From an uncultured Oscillospiraceae bacterium (GTDB lineage Bacteria > Bacillota > Clostridia > Oscillospirales > Oscillospiraceae), in NCBI GenBank assembly GCA_944386845.1, contig CALXCP010000001.1:1-64000 (forward strand): a DNA stretch of 64,000 nt, given 5' to 3'. Shown one piece after another: positions 16,187 through 24,463 of this stretch (the first letter of the stretch is position 1; each line of letters opens with the position of its first letter). The position numbers and the translations under genes were made by a program. The notes beneath the pieces are model-generated. The model was not told the DNA's origin. It made no database searches and was given only the letters and a program-made list of their open reading frames with translations.

Positions 16187-16824
16187 GAGGGGCCGGGTCC
16201 TCACGGGGCAGGTCACCGGTCGGGGCCCGCCCGCCCGTGGGGCATGAAGCCCCCCGGGCGAGCACCCACCCGGTCGTTCCGGCGCTGCGGCCGGAACGGG
16301 AAAGGAATGCGGGGCCCCATCGAAAACCCCCGGGGGCCCGCACTCCCGCCCAGGGGGGCCTTGCGGCCCCCCGGCTCCGCGCGGTCCCCCGGGGGCTGCG
16401 GGCCCGGCCCCGGCACATTACGCGCCGGGGCTCGGTCCCTTGGCCTTGTCGGCTTTTCTCCCCGCCCGCGCCCCCGGCTGCGGCAGCCCCCCCGGGGCCC
16501 CCGCTGCGGCGGGGGCGGGCGTGGCCGGCTTTTCCCGGCTTACGCCCGGGGCCGGCCGCGCCCCCGTCGCTGGGGCCGGGCCTTCCCCTGCGCTCCGCTC
16601 GGGCCGCCCGGGGCGTGCGGCCCTCTCTCCTCTCCGGGCGCGGCCCTGCCCCCCGCGCCGGCATCCCGGGGCCCCCCCTGCCTTGCCCCGGTCCGGCCGG
16701 GGGCCGGCCCGGGGTGGGCCCTTGCGGGCCCCCCGGGGGCGCTCCGGGCCCGGGCGCTGAGCGGCCCAAAGGGCCGCTTTGAACGCGCCGCGCCCGGGCC
16801 TTAAAAGAGAAAGGTGGTGATACC
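16187..16824. other. Extremely GC-rich, palindrome-dense non-coding tract
   Basis: About 640 bases without a convincing gene. Several frames are open only because A and T are nearly absent: 16681-16740 has 6 T and no A. It is full of inverted repeats, for example 16353-16372 and 16716-16731, both with TTGC loops (GCAA, a GNRA tetraloop, on the minus strand), a CCCCGGC/GCCGGGG pair at 16408-16430, and GCGGCCC-AAA-GGGCCGC followed by TTT at 16761-16780. It may encode a structured RNA or be a recombination or origin site. Confidence 0.6.
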
Positions 16825-16923
16825 ATGCCCTACCGTGGCAAACGGAAACCGCCCTGGTGGCCGCTGTATGTGGTGCTCTCCTGGGTGGTGTGCGTGCTGG
16901 TGGTGCTGGTCCTGGTGGGCTGA
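16825..16923 (+). CDS. 32-residue single-pass membrane peptide
   Basis: The ATG at 16825 has AAAGGTGGTGA upstream and opens a 32-residue frame ending TGA at 16921-16923. The basic N-terminus MPYRGKRKPPWWP precedes one hydrophobic helix (LYVVLSWVVCVLVVLVLVG). Size and charge pattern suit a small inner-membrane peptide with cytoplasmic N-terminus. Function is unknown; similar peptides can be toxins or regulators. It is inside the candidate mobile element. Confidence 0.6.
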   Translation: MPYRGKRKPPWWPLYVVLSWVVCVLVVLVLVG

Positions 16924-16989
16924 AGCCTTGGGCCCCAACGAGTTTCGGGATTTGAAGCCTTGGCAGTACCGACAGAAAGGGGGGATATT

Positions 16990-17343
16990 TTGGACCGAAA
17001 AACGCGGAAATTGGCCCGAATAGAAGCGGGCAAACGGCACATGAGCGCGGACGAGCGGGCGGCCGTGGACCGGGCCCTAATCCAGATAAAGCGCATGAAC
17101 CGGGGCTCCGTCCGGATGCTGGAGATTCTCGGGGACCTGCTGGCCGCCCGGGGCCGTGCGGCCCGGCGAGCGGCGTCGGACCGAGTGACCGACGGCCGGC
17201 GGCGTATCACGATTTCGTCCCGGGTGAACCGGGACGTCTACGAGCGGATTCTTTCATGTAAAGGAGAGCGGTCCCTATACCGCTTTATCCTGGATGCGGT
17301 GCTGGCCGAGTGCGCCCGGGTTGAAGGCATCACCAAACGGTGA
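16990..17343 (+). CDS. Ribbon-helix-helix-like DNA-binding protein (hypothetical)
   Basis: A 117-residue protein with a TTG start at 16990 backed by GAAAGGGGGG ~6 bases upstream; an earlier TTG at 16960 lacks a site. The N-terminal half is basic and helical. The C-terminal segment RRRITISSRVNRDVYERIL followed by GERSLYRFILDAVL has the strand-helix-helix pattern of ribbon-helix-helix repressors or accessory proteins of plasmids and mobile elements. A small terminator follows. Function as an element regulator is inference. Confidence 0.6.
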   Translation: MDRKTRKLARIEAGKRHMSADERAAVDRALIQIKRMNRGSVRMLEILGDLLAARGRAARRAASDRVTDGRRRITISSRVNRDVYERILSCKGERSLYRFILDAVLAECARVEGITKR

Positions 17344-17354
17344 TATACTGACCC

Positions 17355-17381
17355 CGTGGATGAGCGGTCCACGCGCTTTTT
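17355..17381 (+). terminator. Intrinsic terminator after the RHH-like gene
   Basis: A CGTGGA/TCCACG stem (17355-17360, 17368-17373) is followed by CGC and five T (17377-17381). It ends the + strand genes of the candidate element. Confidence 0.65.
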
Positions 17382-17547
17382 GGTGATGAACTCGAACAGA
17401 TGTTCGGGGCATGAGAGGGGGTGATATCCGGTTCCTTCTCCACACACCTGTGGATGATTCCTGAAACTTCTGCGCCTGTTTCTGCGGTTTCCCACACTGG
17501 CACGGGGGCTTTTGGCCCCGCCCCTTACGGGGCGGGGCCTGGAAAGG

Positions 17548-17621
17548 TTCACTCGATATGCACATGGTTGAAGATGTGGTCGGGGCAATAGCAGTAGTAG
17601 CCGTTGCACTTGGAGCAGTAG
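17548..17621 (-). repeat. Right 74-bp direct repeat (native 3' end of rhomboid-like gene)
   Basis: Matches 15481-15554 at 73 of 74 positions and includes the stop codon and last 23 codons of the rhomboid-like gene. Beyond 17621 the gene continues normally, which identifies this copy as the one attached to the full gene. Confidence 0.9.
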
Positions 17622-18424
17622 CGGAACTCCAGGTCGGGGCAGTCGGCGTCGGTCTTGCCGCAGACGGCGCACTTGTGGAGGTAGCCCTTGTGCTCCCGGG
17701 CGGCCTTCTGGGCCTTTTTGAAGTTGACGGTCCGGGGGCTGGCCTGATGGCGGACCCCGCCGAACATGACGGCCACGCTGTCCCCGAAGAAGAGCAGGTA
17801 GTTGACGAAGGCGATGGCGGGCAGCAGGGCCAGGGGCCAGAGGCCGCCGGCGATGGAGCGGATCATGGACCAGGCGAACATGGCCACGTCCAGCCAGGCC
17901 AGCCACTTGGCCTTCACCGGGATGATGTAGAAGAGCAGAAACTGCAGGTTGGGGTACAGAGAGGCCAGGGCGAAGAACAGGGACATGTTCACGTAGTACA
18001 TATCCACCAGGGGGAACACGCTCAGCCCCGGCATGGCCAGCCCGATGACAAAGCCCGTCACGATGGACAGCAGCGCCCCGCACAGGTAGAACACCGTGAA
18101 TTTCGTGGTGCCCCACTCCCGCTCCATGGCGGCGCCGATGATGTAGTAGAAGTAGAGGGACAGGGCCACCACCAGCAGGTCCCAGAACCGGAAGCTGCCC
18201 GCGTCCACCACCGGCACGAACACAAAGGTCACCAGCCGCCACACCTCGCCGTGGAGGATGTTGTAGGGGATGAAGGCGAGCAGGTAGGAGAAGGTGCCCG
18301 AGGACACCATGTCGATGAGATAGACGATGATGTTGCCGAAGACGATGAACTTCATCAGATTCGGGATGCCGAACCGGGGGTGCTTATAGCAGAACCGGTC
18401 CAGCCAGTTGGTGATGGCGCGCAT
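17549..18424 (-). CDS. Rhomboid-like membrane protein with C-terminal zinc ribbon
   Basis: A 291-residue protein with about six hydrophobic segments between residues ~25 and 220 and a cytosolic C-terminus rich in Cys (CAVCGKTDADC, then YCSKCNGYYCYCPDH), a likely zinc ribbon. The membrane part resembles rhomboid/derlin-type proteins (HGEVWRLVTFVFVP; LFFALASLYPNLQ), but the protease motif GxSG is absent, so it is probably an inactive rhomboid-like protein. AAAGGAGG lies before the ATG at 18424; longer readings upstream cross ahcY. Its 3' end is duplicated at 15481-15554. Confidence 0.75.
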   Translation of the reverse strand: MRAITNWLDRFCYKHPRFGIPNLMKFIVFGNIIVYLIDMVSSGTFSYLLAFIPYNILHGEVWRLVTFVFVPVVDAGSFRFWDLLVVALSLYFYYIIGAAMEREWGTTKFTVFYLCGALLSIVTGFVIGLAMPGLSVFPLVDMYYVNMSLFFALASLYPNLQFLLFYIIPVKAKWLAWLDVAMFAWSMIRSIAGGLWPLALLPAIAFVNYLLFFGDSVAVMFGGVRHQASPRTVNFKKAQKAAREHKGYLHKCAVCGKTDADCPDLEFRYCSKCNGYYCYCPDHIFNHVHIE

Positions 18425-18464
18425 GGGGCGGCCTCCTTTGGACGGAAAAATTCGGACGGTACAC

Positions 18465-18493
18465 AGTTTACCCGCTTTTGGGGAAAAAGTCCA
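18465..18493 (-). promoter_or_regulatory. Promoter for the rhomboid-like gene
   Basis: Minus-strand TGGACT (18488-18493), 17-base spacer, TAAACT (18465-18470), about 40 bases before the start codon. Confidence 0.6.
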
Positions 18494-18616
18494 TAGAAAA
18501 ACTGTGAACATTTCCGCCGGGACAGGGGGAAAGATGGAGAAGGGGGTGGCGCGGCGGGCCGCCCTGTGGTAAGATAGGGAAAAACGCCGGCCCCGGGCCG
18601 GGAAGGAGAGACGACC

Positions 18617-19861
18617 ATGAGCATCGTGAAGGACAGGTCCCTGGCCCCCGCCGGGCGGCAGAAGATCGAGTGGGTGCGCAGCTTCATGCCCGCCCTCAGC
18701 GGCATCGAGGCCCGCTTCAGGAGGGAGAAGCCCTTTGCCGGGCTGCGGGTGGCGGTGTCCGTCCACCTGGAGGCCAAGACGGCCAACCTGGGCTATGTGC
18801 TGAAGGAGGGGGGCGCCGAGGTGTACCTCACCGGCTCCAACCCCCTGTCCACCCAGGACGACGTGGCCGCCGGGCTGGCCGACCTGGGGGTGGAGACTTT
18901 CGGGGTCCACGGGGTGGACGCCGCCGGGTACGAGGCGCTGCTCACCGAGACCCTGAAGTGCCGGCCCCACCTCATCGTGGACGACGGAGGAGACCTGGTC
19001 CACCTGTTGGGGGGCAAGTGCCGGGAGTACGCCGGGGAGCTCTTCGGCGGCTGTGAGGAGACCACCACCGGCATCCTGCGGCTGAAGGCCCGGGAGCGGG
19101 AGGGCATCCTGCCCTGCGCCATGATGGCGGTGAACGACGCCAAGGCCAAGCACTACTACGACAACAAGTACGGCACCGGCCAGAGCGTGTGGGACGCCAT
19201 CATGCACACCACCAACCTGATGGTGGCGGGCAAGACGGTGGTGGTGGCCGGCTACGGCTGGTGCGGCAAGGGGGTGGCCATGCGGGCCGCCGGCATGGGG
19301 GCCCATGTCATCGTCACCGAGGTGGACCCCTTCAAGGCGCTGGACGCCACCATGTGCGGCTTTGAGGTGATGACCATGGACCAGGCCGCCCCTCTCGGGG
19401 ACATCTTCGTCACCGTCACCGGCTGCAGGGACGTGATCGTGGGGCGGCACTTCGAGGCGATGAAGGACAACGCCTTCCTCACCAACGCCGGCCACTTCGA
19501 CTGCGAGGTGGCGGTGGCCCAGCTGGCCCGGATGGCGGTGCGCCGCTTCCCCCGCCGGGAGAACATCGAGGGCTTCACCCTGACAAACGGGAAGACCCTC
19601 AACGTCATCGGGGAGGGCAGGCTGGTGAACCTGGCCGCCGGCAACGGCCACCCGGCGGAGATCATGGACATGTCCTTCTCGGTCCAGGCCCTGGCCCTGG
19701 AGTGGCTGGTGAAGCACCGGGGGGAGCTGGAGAAGAAGCTCTACCGGGTGCCCGACTCCATCGACGACGAGATCGGCCGGGTGAAGCTGGCCGCCCTGGG
19801 CCTGTCTATCGACGCCCTCACCCCCGAGCAGGAGGCCTATCTGGCCGGCTGGCAGGGGTGA
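18617..19861 (+). CDS. ahcY: Adenosylhomocysteinase
   Basis: A 414-residue S-adenosylhomocysteine hydrolase, which splits SAH into adenosine and homocysteine with a tightly bound NAD. Typical motifs: SVHLEAKTANLGYVLKEGGA, the substrate/NAD block MMAVNDAKAKHYYDNKYGTG, the Rossmann VVVAGYGWCGKGVA, and NAGHFDCEV. It is near the usual prokaryotic length. AAGGAGAG precedes the ATG. It completes the methyl cycle with metK, metF and metH here. A candidate -10 TAAGAT lies near 18570, but the -35 is poor. Confidence 0.96.
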   Translation: MSIVKDRSLAPAGRQKIEWVRSFMPALSGIEARFRREKPFAGLRVAVSVHLEAKTANLGYVLKEGGAEVYLTGSNPLSTQDDVAAGLADLGVETFGVHGVDAAGYEALLTETLKCRPHLIVDDGGDLVHLLGGKCREYAGELFGGCEETTTGILRLKAREREGILPCAMMAVNDAKAKHYYDNKYGTGQSVWDAIMHTTNLMVAGKTVVVAGYGWCGKGVAMRAAGMGAHVIVTEVDPFKALDATMCGFEVMTMDQAAPLGDIFVTVTGCRDVIVGRHFEAMKDNAFLTNAGHFDCEVAVAQLARMAVRRFPRRENIEGFTLTNGKTLNVIGEGRLVNLAAGNGHPAEIMDMSFSVQALALEWLVKHRGELEKKLYRVPDSIDDEIGRVKLAALGLSIDALTPEQEAYLAGWQG

Positions 19862-19929
19862 GAGCCGGGGCGGGGAGCTGAGAGGACCGGAGACAGAAGG
19901 ATAGGAGATATCCCGGCGAGCACAGCCGG

Positions 19930-19963
19930 AACGGGGGCGGCCCAGGCGGGCCGCCCCCGTTTT
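19930..19963 (+). terminator. ahcY terminator
   Basis: A 14-bp perfect stem (19930-19943 with 19948-19961), AGGC loop and T4. The rest of the gap to 20201 carries only the promoter of the ABC operon and an AT-rich leader. Confidence 0.9.
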
Positions 19964-20084
19964 GAACGGTGAGATGTTAAAAATTGCATGTCCGGGCCTT
20001 TGAACATTCATTTTCCAGTGGCATTTGGACAAAAAACGACGGAGACGGAGCGGTTTTTTATGAATATTGGACCCCGACCAATGG

Positions 20085-20113
20085 TTGACGGATCAGTGCT
20101 TTCCAGGTATAAT
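20085..20113 (+). promoter_or_regulatory. Promoter of the amino-acid ABC operon
   Basis: TTGACG (20085-20090), 17-base spacer and TATAAT (20108-20113), ~90 bases before the ATPase gene. Confidence 0.88.
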
Positions 20114-20201
20114 GATGTATAAATGGTTTGCCTGCTGCATATTTGAGATTTTTGCAAGATTTCCGTCAGGAAATTCACATCGATGGAAGGGGATGCTTGA
20201 T

Positions 20202-20927
<726 letters not shown>

Positions 20928-20993
20928 CCGCCCGCGCCCGGCGGGTGCGTCCCTTGAAATACCATCCACTTTGAAAACGAGGAGGAATTTGAA

Positions 20994-21869
20994 ATGAAGA
21001 AGAACTGGAAACGACTGCTGTCCCTGGCCCTGGCCGGCGTCATGTGCCTGGCCCTGGCCGCCTGTGGCTCCGACGAGCCCGCCCCCACCGGCGGCGGCGA
21101 CCCCGCCGGGACCAACACCGCCCAGACCGGCGACCTGCCCGCCGACGTGCAGGCCATCGTGGACCGCGGTGTGCTGCGGGTGGGCGTGAAGACCGACGTG
21201 CCCGGCTTCGGCTATCAGGACGTGCTCACCGAGGAGTACTCCGGCATGGAGATCGACCTGGCCCACAAGATCGCCGAGACCCTGGGCCTGAGCGACGTGG
21301 AGTTCACCGCCGTCACCGCCGCCACCCGGGGCCAGCTGCTGGACTCCGGCGACATCGACATGGTCATCGCCACCTTCACCATCAACGACGAGCGTAAGGA
21401 GAGCTGGAACTTCACCACCCCCTACTACACCGACGCCGTCTCCCTGCTGGTGAAGACGGACAGCGGCATCGCCGGCTATGCCGACCTGGACGGCAAGATG
21501 ATCGGCGTGTCCACCGGCTCCACCTCCATGGAGGCCCTGATCGCCGCCGCCGCTGAGAACGGCATCACCCTCACCAAGGAGGCCAACTTCTCCGAGTATG
21601 CCACCTACCCCGAGATCAAGACCGCCCTGGACGCCGGCCGTGTGGACGCCTTCTGCGTGGACGGCTCCATCCTCTCCGGCTACCTGGACGACAGCGTGGT
21701 GCTGCTGGACTCCGTCCGCTTCTCCCCCCAGGAGTACGGCATCGCCACCAAGCTGGACAACACCGGCCTGGCCGGATACCTGGATGAGCTGGTCAACACC
21801 TGGCTGGGCGACGGCACCATCGACCAGATGATCGCCGACAACGGCGTGGCCGCCTCCTTCGAGGGCTGA
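20994..21869 (+). CDS. Amino-acid ABC transporter substrate-binding lipoprotein
   Basis: A 291-residue extracytoplasmic binding protein. A lipoprotein signal ends in the lipobox LAAC with lipidated C24. The mature part is a family-3 solute-binding protein: DRGVLRVGVKTDVPGFGY, IDLAHKIAETLGL, the ligand-site block IDMVIATFTINDERKESWNF and MIGVSTGSTSMEAL. A polar amino-acid ligand is expected; the exact one is not readable. It sits between ATPase and permeases, with a 3' hairpin that likely stabilises its message. Confidence 0.93.
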   Translation: MKKNWKRLLSLALAGVMCLALAACGSDEPAPTGGGDPAGTNTAQTGDLPADVQAIVDRGVLRVGVKTDVPGFGYQDVLTEEYSGMEIDLAHKIAETLGLSDVEFTAVTAATRGQLLDSGDIDMVIATFTINDERKESWNFTTPYYTDAVSLLVKTDSGIAGYADLDGKMIGVSTGSTSMEALIAAAAENGITLTKEANFSEYATYPEIKTALDAGRVDAFCVDGSILSGYLDDSVVLLDSVRFSPQEYGIATKLDNTGLAGYLDELVNTWLGDGTIDQMIADNGVAASFEG

Positions 21870-21891
21870 GCGCCGCATATCTCTGACTGAA

Positions 21892-21921
21892 ACGGAGCCG
21901 GAGCATTCGCTCCGGCTCCGT
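21892..21921 (+). other. Intercistronic hairpin after the binding-protein gene
   Basis: A 13-bp perfect stem (21892-21904 with 21909-21921, ATTC loop) without a T-run. Such hairpins commonly raise binding-protein mRNA over the permease mRNA. Confidence 0.7.
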
Positions 21922-21985
21922 CAGGAGCGTCCCGCCCCCGTGGGGCGCTGCTGACGGAGCTTGACTCCCCAAAGGAGGTCCCCCC

Positions 21986-22708
21986 ATGATCGAACAGATC
22001 TTCACCCCATGGCGGTGGCAGAACCTGTTTACCGAATGGCCCCTGCTGCTGCGCGCCTTTCTCACCACGCTGGAGGCGGCGGTGCTGGCCCTGCTGCTGG
22101 CGCTCATCCTGGGCGTCATCTTCGGCCTGATGTCCTCGTCCCATCACCGGCTGCCCCGGGCGGTGGCCCGGGTGTACGTGGAGTTCTTCCAGAACACCCC
22201 GCTGATGATCCAGCTGTTCTTCGTGTTCTTCGCTCTGCCCTACGCGGGGATCAACCTGCCCTCCTTCACCTGCGGCGTACTGTGCGTGGGGGTGTACACC
22301 GGCGCCTATATCTCCGAGGTGGTCCGGGCGGGCATCGGCTCCATCCCCCGGGGGCAGTTCGAGGCCGCCTACTCCCAGGGCTTCACCTACCTGCAGACCA
22401 TGACCCTCATCATCCTGCCCCAGACGGTGAAGATCATCCTGCCCCCCCTGGTGAACCAGTGCGTCAACCTGATCAAGAACACCTCGGTGCTGGCCATGAT
22501 CGCCGGCGGCGACCTGATGTATGTGGCCAACAACTGGGCCACCAACGGCAACGCCAGCTATGGCCCGGCCTATCTCATCTGCGGCGTGCTCTACTTCTGC
22601 CTGTGCTTCCCCCTGTCCACCTGGGCCCGCCGGTATGAGGAGAAGCTGAAGCGGCAGGACATCCGCACGCCGGAAGAGGTCCTGGAAACGGAGGCGATGG
22701 CGTCATGA
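21986..22708 (+). CDS. Amino-acid ABC transporter permease 1
   Basis: A 240-residue permease of the HisM/GlnP family with several membrane helices. The EAA coupling loop is visible (SIPRGQFEAAYSQGF) together with LIILPQTVKIILPPLVNQ. The N-terminus places LLLRAFLTTLEAAVLALLLA in the first helix. AAAGGAGG precedes the ATG. It overlaps the second permease by ATGA, consistent with a heterodimeric pore. Confidence 0.93.
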   Translation: MIEQIFTPWRWQNLFTEWPLLLRAFLTTLEAAVLALLLALILGVIFGLMSSSHHRLPRAVARVYVEFFQNTPLMIQLFFVFFALPYAGINLPSFTCGVLCVGVYTGAYISEVVRAGIGSIPRGQFEAAYSQGFTYLQTMTLIILPQTVKIILPPLVNQCVNLIKNTSVLAMIAGGDLMYVANNWATNGNASYGPAYLICGVLYFCLCFPLSTWARRYEEKLKRQDIRTPEEVLETEAMAS

Positions 22709-23400
22709 TCGCGTATTTCACCGAGCTGTTCTCTCCCACTATCCTGCTCTATCTGCTCCGGGGCTTCGCCATCACCCTGCGGGTGGCGGCCATTGCCATC
22801 GTGCTGTCCATCCTCATCGGCACCGTGCTGGGCCTGGTCCGCTCCTACGCCCCCTGGCCCCTGCGGAAGCTGGCCGGGGCCTACATCGAGTGGTTCCGGA
22901 ACACCCCCAACCTGCTGTGGGTGATGGTGTGCTTCATCGCCGCCCCCCTGCCCAGCGACTGGGCCCGGTGCACCATGGCCTACGTGCTGTTCACCTCGGC
23001 CATGATGGCCGAGATCGTCCGGGGCGGGCTGAACTCCATCCCCCGGGGGCAGTTCGAGGCCGCCCAGTCCCAGGGCTTCACCCTGCCGGGCACCCTGTGG
23101 TACATCATCCTGCCCCAGTGCTTCCGCCACATCATCCCCACCATGCTCAGCCAGATCATCACCGTGGTGAAGGACACCTCCTTCATGGCCCAGGTGGCGG
23201 TGGCCGAGCTGCTCTTCCGCACCAAGAACCTGATGAGCATCTTCTACAACGTGGTGGGCCGGCAGATCACCGCAATGGACGTGTTCCTGCTGTTCGGCTT
23301 CGCCATGCTGCTGTACTTCGCGGTGAACTTCACCCTGTCCTGCGTGGTGCGCTTCCTGCAGAAGCGGGACGCCGTCACCAGCGCCCAGGCCAGGAACTGA
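22705..23400 (+). CDS. Amino-acid ABC transporter permease 2
   Basis: A 231-residue permease paralogous to the preceding one, with the same EAA loop (SIPRGQFEAAQSQGF) and LRGFAITLRVAAIAIVLSIL in the first helix. The pair forms the membrane channel for the GlnQ-like ATPase. The start overlaps the previous stop. A strong bidirectional terminator follows. Confidence 0.93.
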   Translation: MIAYFTELFSPTILLYLLRGFAITLRVAAIAIVLSILIGTVLGLVRSYAPWPLRKLAGAYIEWFRNTPNLLWVMVCFIAAPLPSDWARCTMAYVLFTSAMMAEIVRGGLNSIPRGQFEAAQSQGFTLPGTLWYIILPQCFRHIIPTMLSQIITVVKDTSFMAQVAVAELLFRTKNLMSIFYNVVGRQITAMDVFLLFGFAMLLYFAVNFTLSCVVRFLQKRDAVTSAQARN

Positions 23401-23428
23401 ACCCGGGGCTTTTACGGCTCTGTCTCCG

Positions 23429-23472
23429 AAAAGGCCGCCGCCGCGCCCATCTGGGCGCGGCGGCGGCCTTTT
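23429..23472. terminator. Bidirectional terminator
   Basis: A 20-nt perfect stem (23429-23448 with 23453-23472, ATCT loop), A4 on one side and T4 on the other. It separates the ABC operon from the convergent small gene at 23477. Confidence 0.92.
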
Positions 23473-23476
23473 CAGG

Positions 23477-23647
23477 TCACTTCTGACCGAAGGGGGTCAG
23501 CTCCTCCGCGGGGTACCAGTCCTGCTGCACCCCGCTGAACCGGACCAGGTACCGCCCCGTCTTCGGGTCCTGGGCCACCACGGTGCCCGCCAGAGGGAGG
23601 GTCCCCAGTTTGGCGTACACCTGGGCCCCGATCTCGAATCGCTCCAT
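23477..23647 (-). CDS. 56-residue hypothetical protein
   Basis: A short minus-strand gene with AAGGAG 8 bases before the ATG at 23647 and a terminator directly after the stop. The sequence has a small-barrel pattern (FEIGAQVYAKLGTLPLAG, RYLVRFSGVQQDWYPAEEL) like SH3/KOW or Tudor-type folds, and no catalytic motif. It is divergent from the TetR-like gene across a shared region with a palindrome. Function unknown. Confidence 0.65.
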   Translation of the reverse strand: MERFEIGAQVYAKLGTLPLAGTVVAQDPKTGRYLVRFSGVQQDWYPAEELTPFGQK

Positions 23648-23667
23648 GCCATCCGCTCCTTTCCGCC

Positions 23668-23703
23668 GGGCGGTTGAACTGACCGCCCGCTTTATGATAT
23701 ACT
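23668..23703 (+). promoter_or_regulatory. Promoter with overlapping palindrome upstream of the TetR-like gene
   Basis: TTGAAC (23674-23679), 18-base spacer, TATACT (23698-23703). A GGGCGGT...ACCGCCC inverted repeat (23668-23674 and 23682-23688) covers the -35 box, a likely operator for the adjacent TetR-family protein. Confidence 0.55.
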
Positions 23704-23810
23704 ACTGTACCAGAGAGACCGCCCCCCGTTCAATGGCCGGTTTTCGCCGCCCGGTGAATAATGAACGGCGGGGGCAGATCGTCTATCATCTCGCGGGAGG
23801 AGGGGCCGGC

Positions 23811-24384
23811 ATGGAGCGCAGGGGGGACATCCGTGTGACCAAAACGGTCCGGGCCATCAAGGGGGCCTTCGGGGAGCTCATCGCCGTCAAACCGGTGAAC
23901 AGGATCACCGTCACCGAGCTGGCCGCCAAGGCCGAGATCAACAAGGGGACCTTCTATCTCCACTATCCGGACATCTACGCCCTGTACGATGAGGCGGTGG
24001 CCGAGACGGCGGGCAAGATCGCGGACAGCTTCGACCCCTATCCCCTCCTGGTCCGGGACCCGGAGGCCTTCGTGCGTACATTCCTCTTTGCCCAGGTGGG
24101 CTCCATGCGGTCGGTCCTCACCAGGGGGGGAGCTGGCCCTGCTCTCCTCCGGGAACATCCGCTTCGCCTCCCACTACCCCCGGTGCTTCATCGACGCCTT
24201 CAAGGACCGGATCTACGCCGCCGGGGCCCTGGCTCCCGGGCCGGAGAACGACAGGAAGCTGGAGTTCCTGCTCACCGGGATGCTCTCCGTCCTGGTGCGC
24301 TACCCGCCGTCCGCCCGGGAGGAGGCGTGCCTCGTCCCCTTCCTGGCCTCCGTGATCCGGGCGGCCTTCCCGGCGGCGCGTTGA
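23811..24384 (+). pseudogene. TetR-family regulator, frameshifted at a G7 tract
   Basis: The ATG at 23811 (GGGAGGAGG upstream) opens a TetR protein: ITVTELAAKAEINKGTFYLH is the helix-turn-helix. The frame is normal to ~residue 105 (GSMRSVLTRG), then passes through seven G (24124-24130) and becomes Pro/Arg/Leu-rich nonsense running into the LysR gene. Removing one G restores ELALLSSGNIRFASHYPRC and a natural C-terminus ending at 24384 (~190 residues). It is a pseudogene, a phase-variable gene or a sequence error. Confidence 0.8.
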
Positions 24385-24409
24385 CGGACGGGGCCCGCTG
24401 TGCTACCAT
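24381..24409 (+). promoter_or_regulatory. Promoter for the LysR gene
   Basis: TTGACG (24381-24386, overlapping the restored TetR stop), 17-base spacer, TACCAT (24404-24409), ~55 bases before the GTG start. Confidence 0.55.
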
Positions 24410-24463
24410 GGACGGACAGACGGCGCCGGCCTCCGGGCCGGCCCGGCGAGGGGAGGATCTCCC

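Larger units (their letters stand above)
15481..17621. mobile_element. Candidate small integrative element bounded by 74-bp repeats
   Basis: Direct repeats of 74 bp (15481-15554 and 17548-17621) flank ~1.99 kb. The right repeat is the natural 3' end of the intact rhomboid-like gene. The interior carries an HNH nuclease gene, an ultra-GC-rich palindromic tract, a 32-residue membrane peptide and a ribbon-helix-helix-like gene, all on the + strand against the host gene. There is no integrase or transposase, so movement would need HNH cleavage with recombination, or a helper. Bases 15555-15820 show no gene. A chance duplication followed by gene capture is the alternative. Confidence 0.6.

Noticed and set aside
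16237..16804. Overlapping + strand frames of about 180 codons, and a minus-strand frame of about 280 codons, in the GC-rich tract
   Set aside because: Several frames are open at once because A/T are scarce; products are Pro/Gly/Arg/Ala runs without ribosome sites.
16960..17343. Earlier TTG start for the RHH-like gene
   Set aside because: No ribosome site; the TTG at 16990 has GAAAGGGGGG at a good distance.
18425..20032. In-frame extension of the rhomboid-like gene to over 800 residues
   Set aside because: The extension is antisense to ahcY. ATG 18424 has a strong ribosome site and a promoter just upstream.
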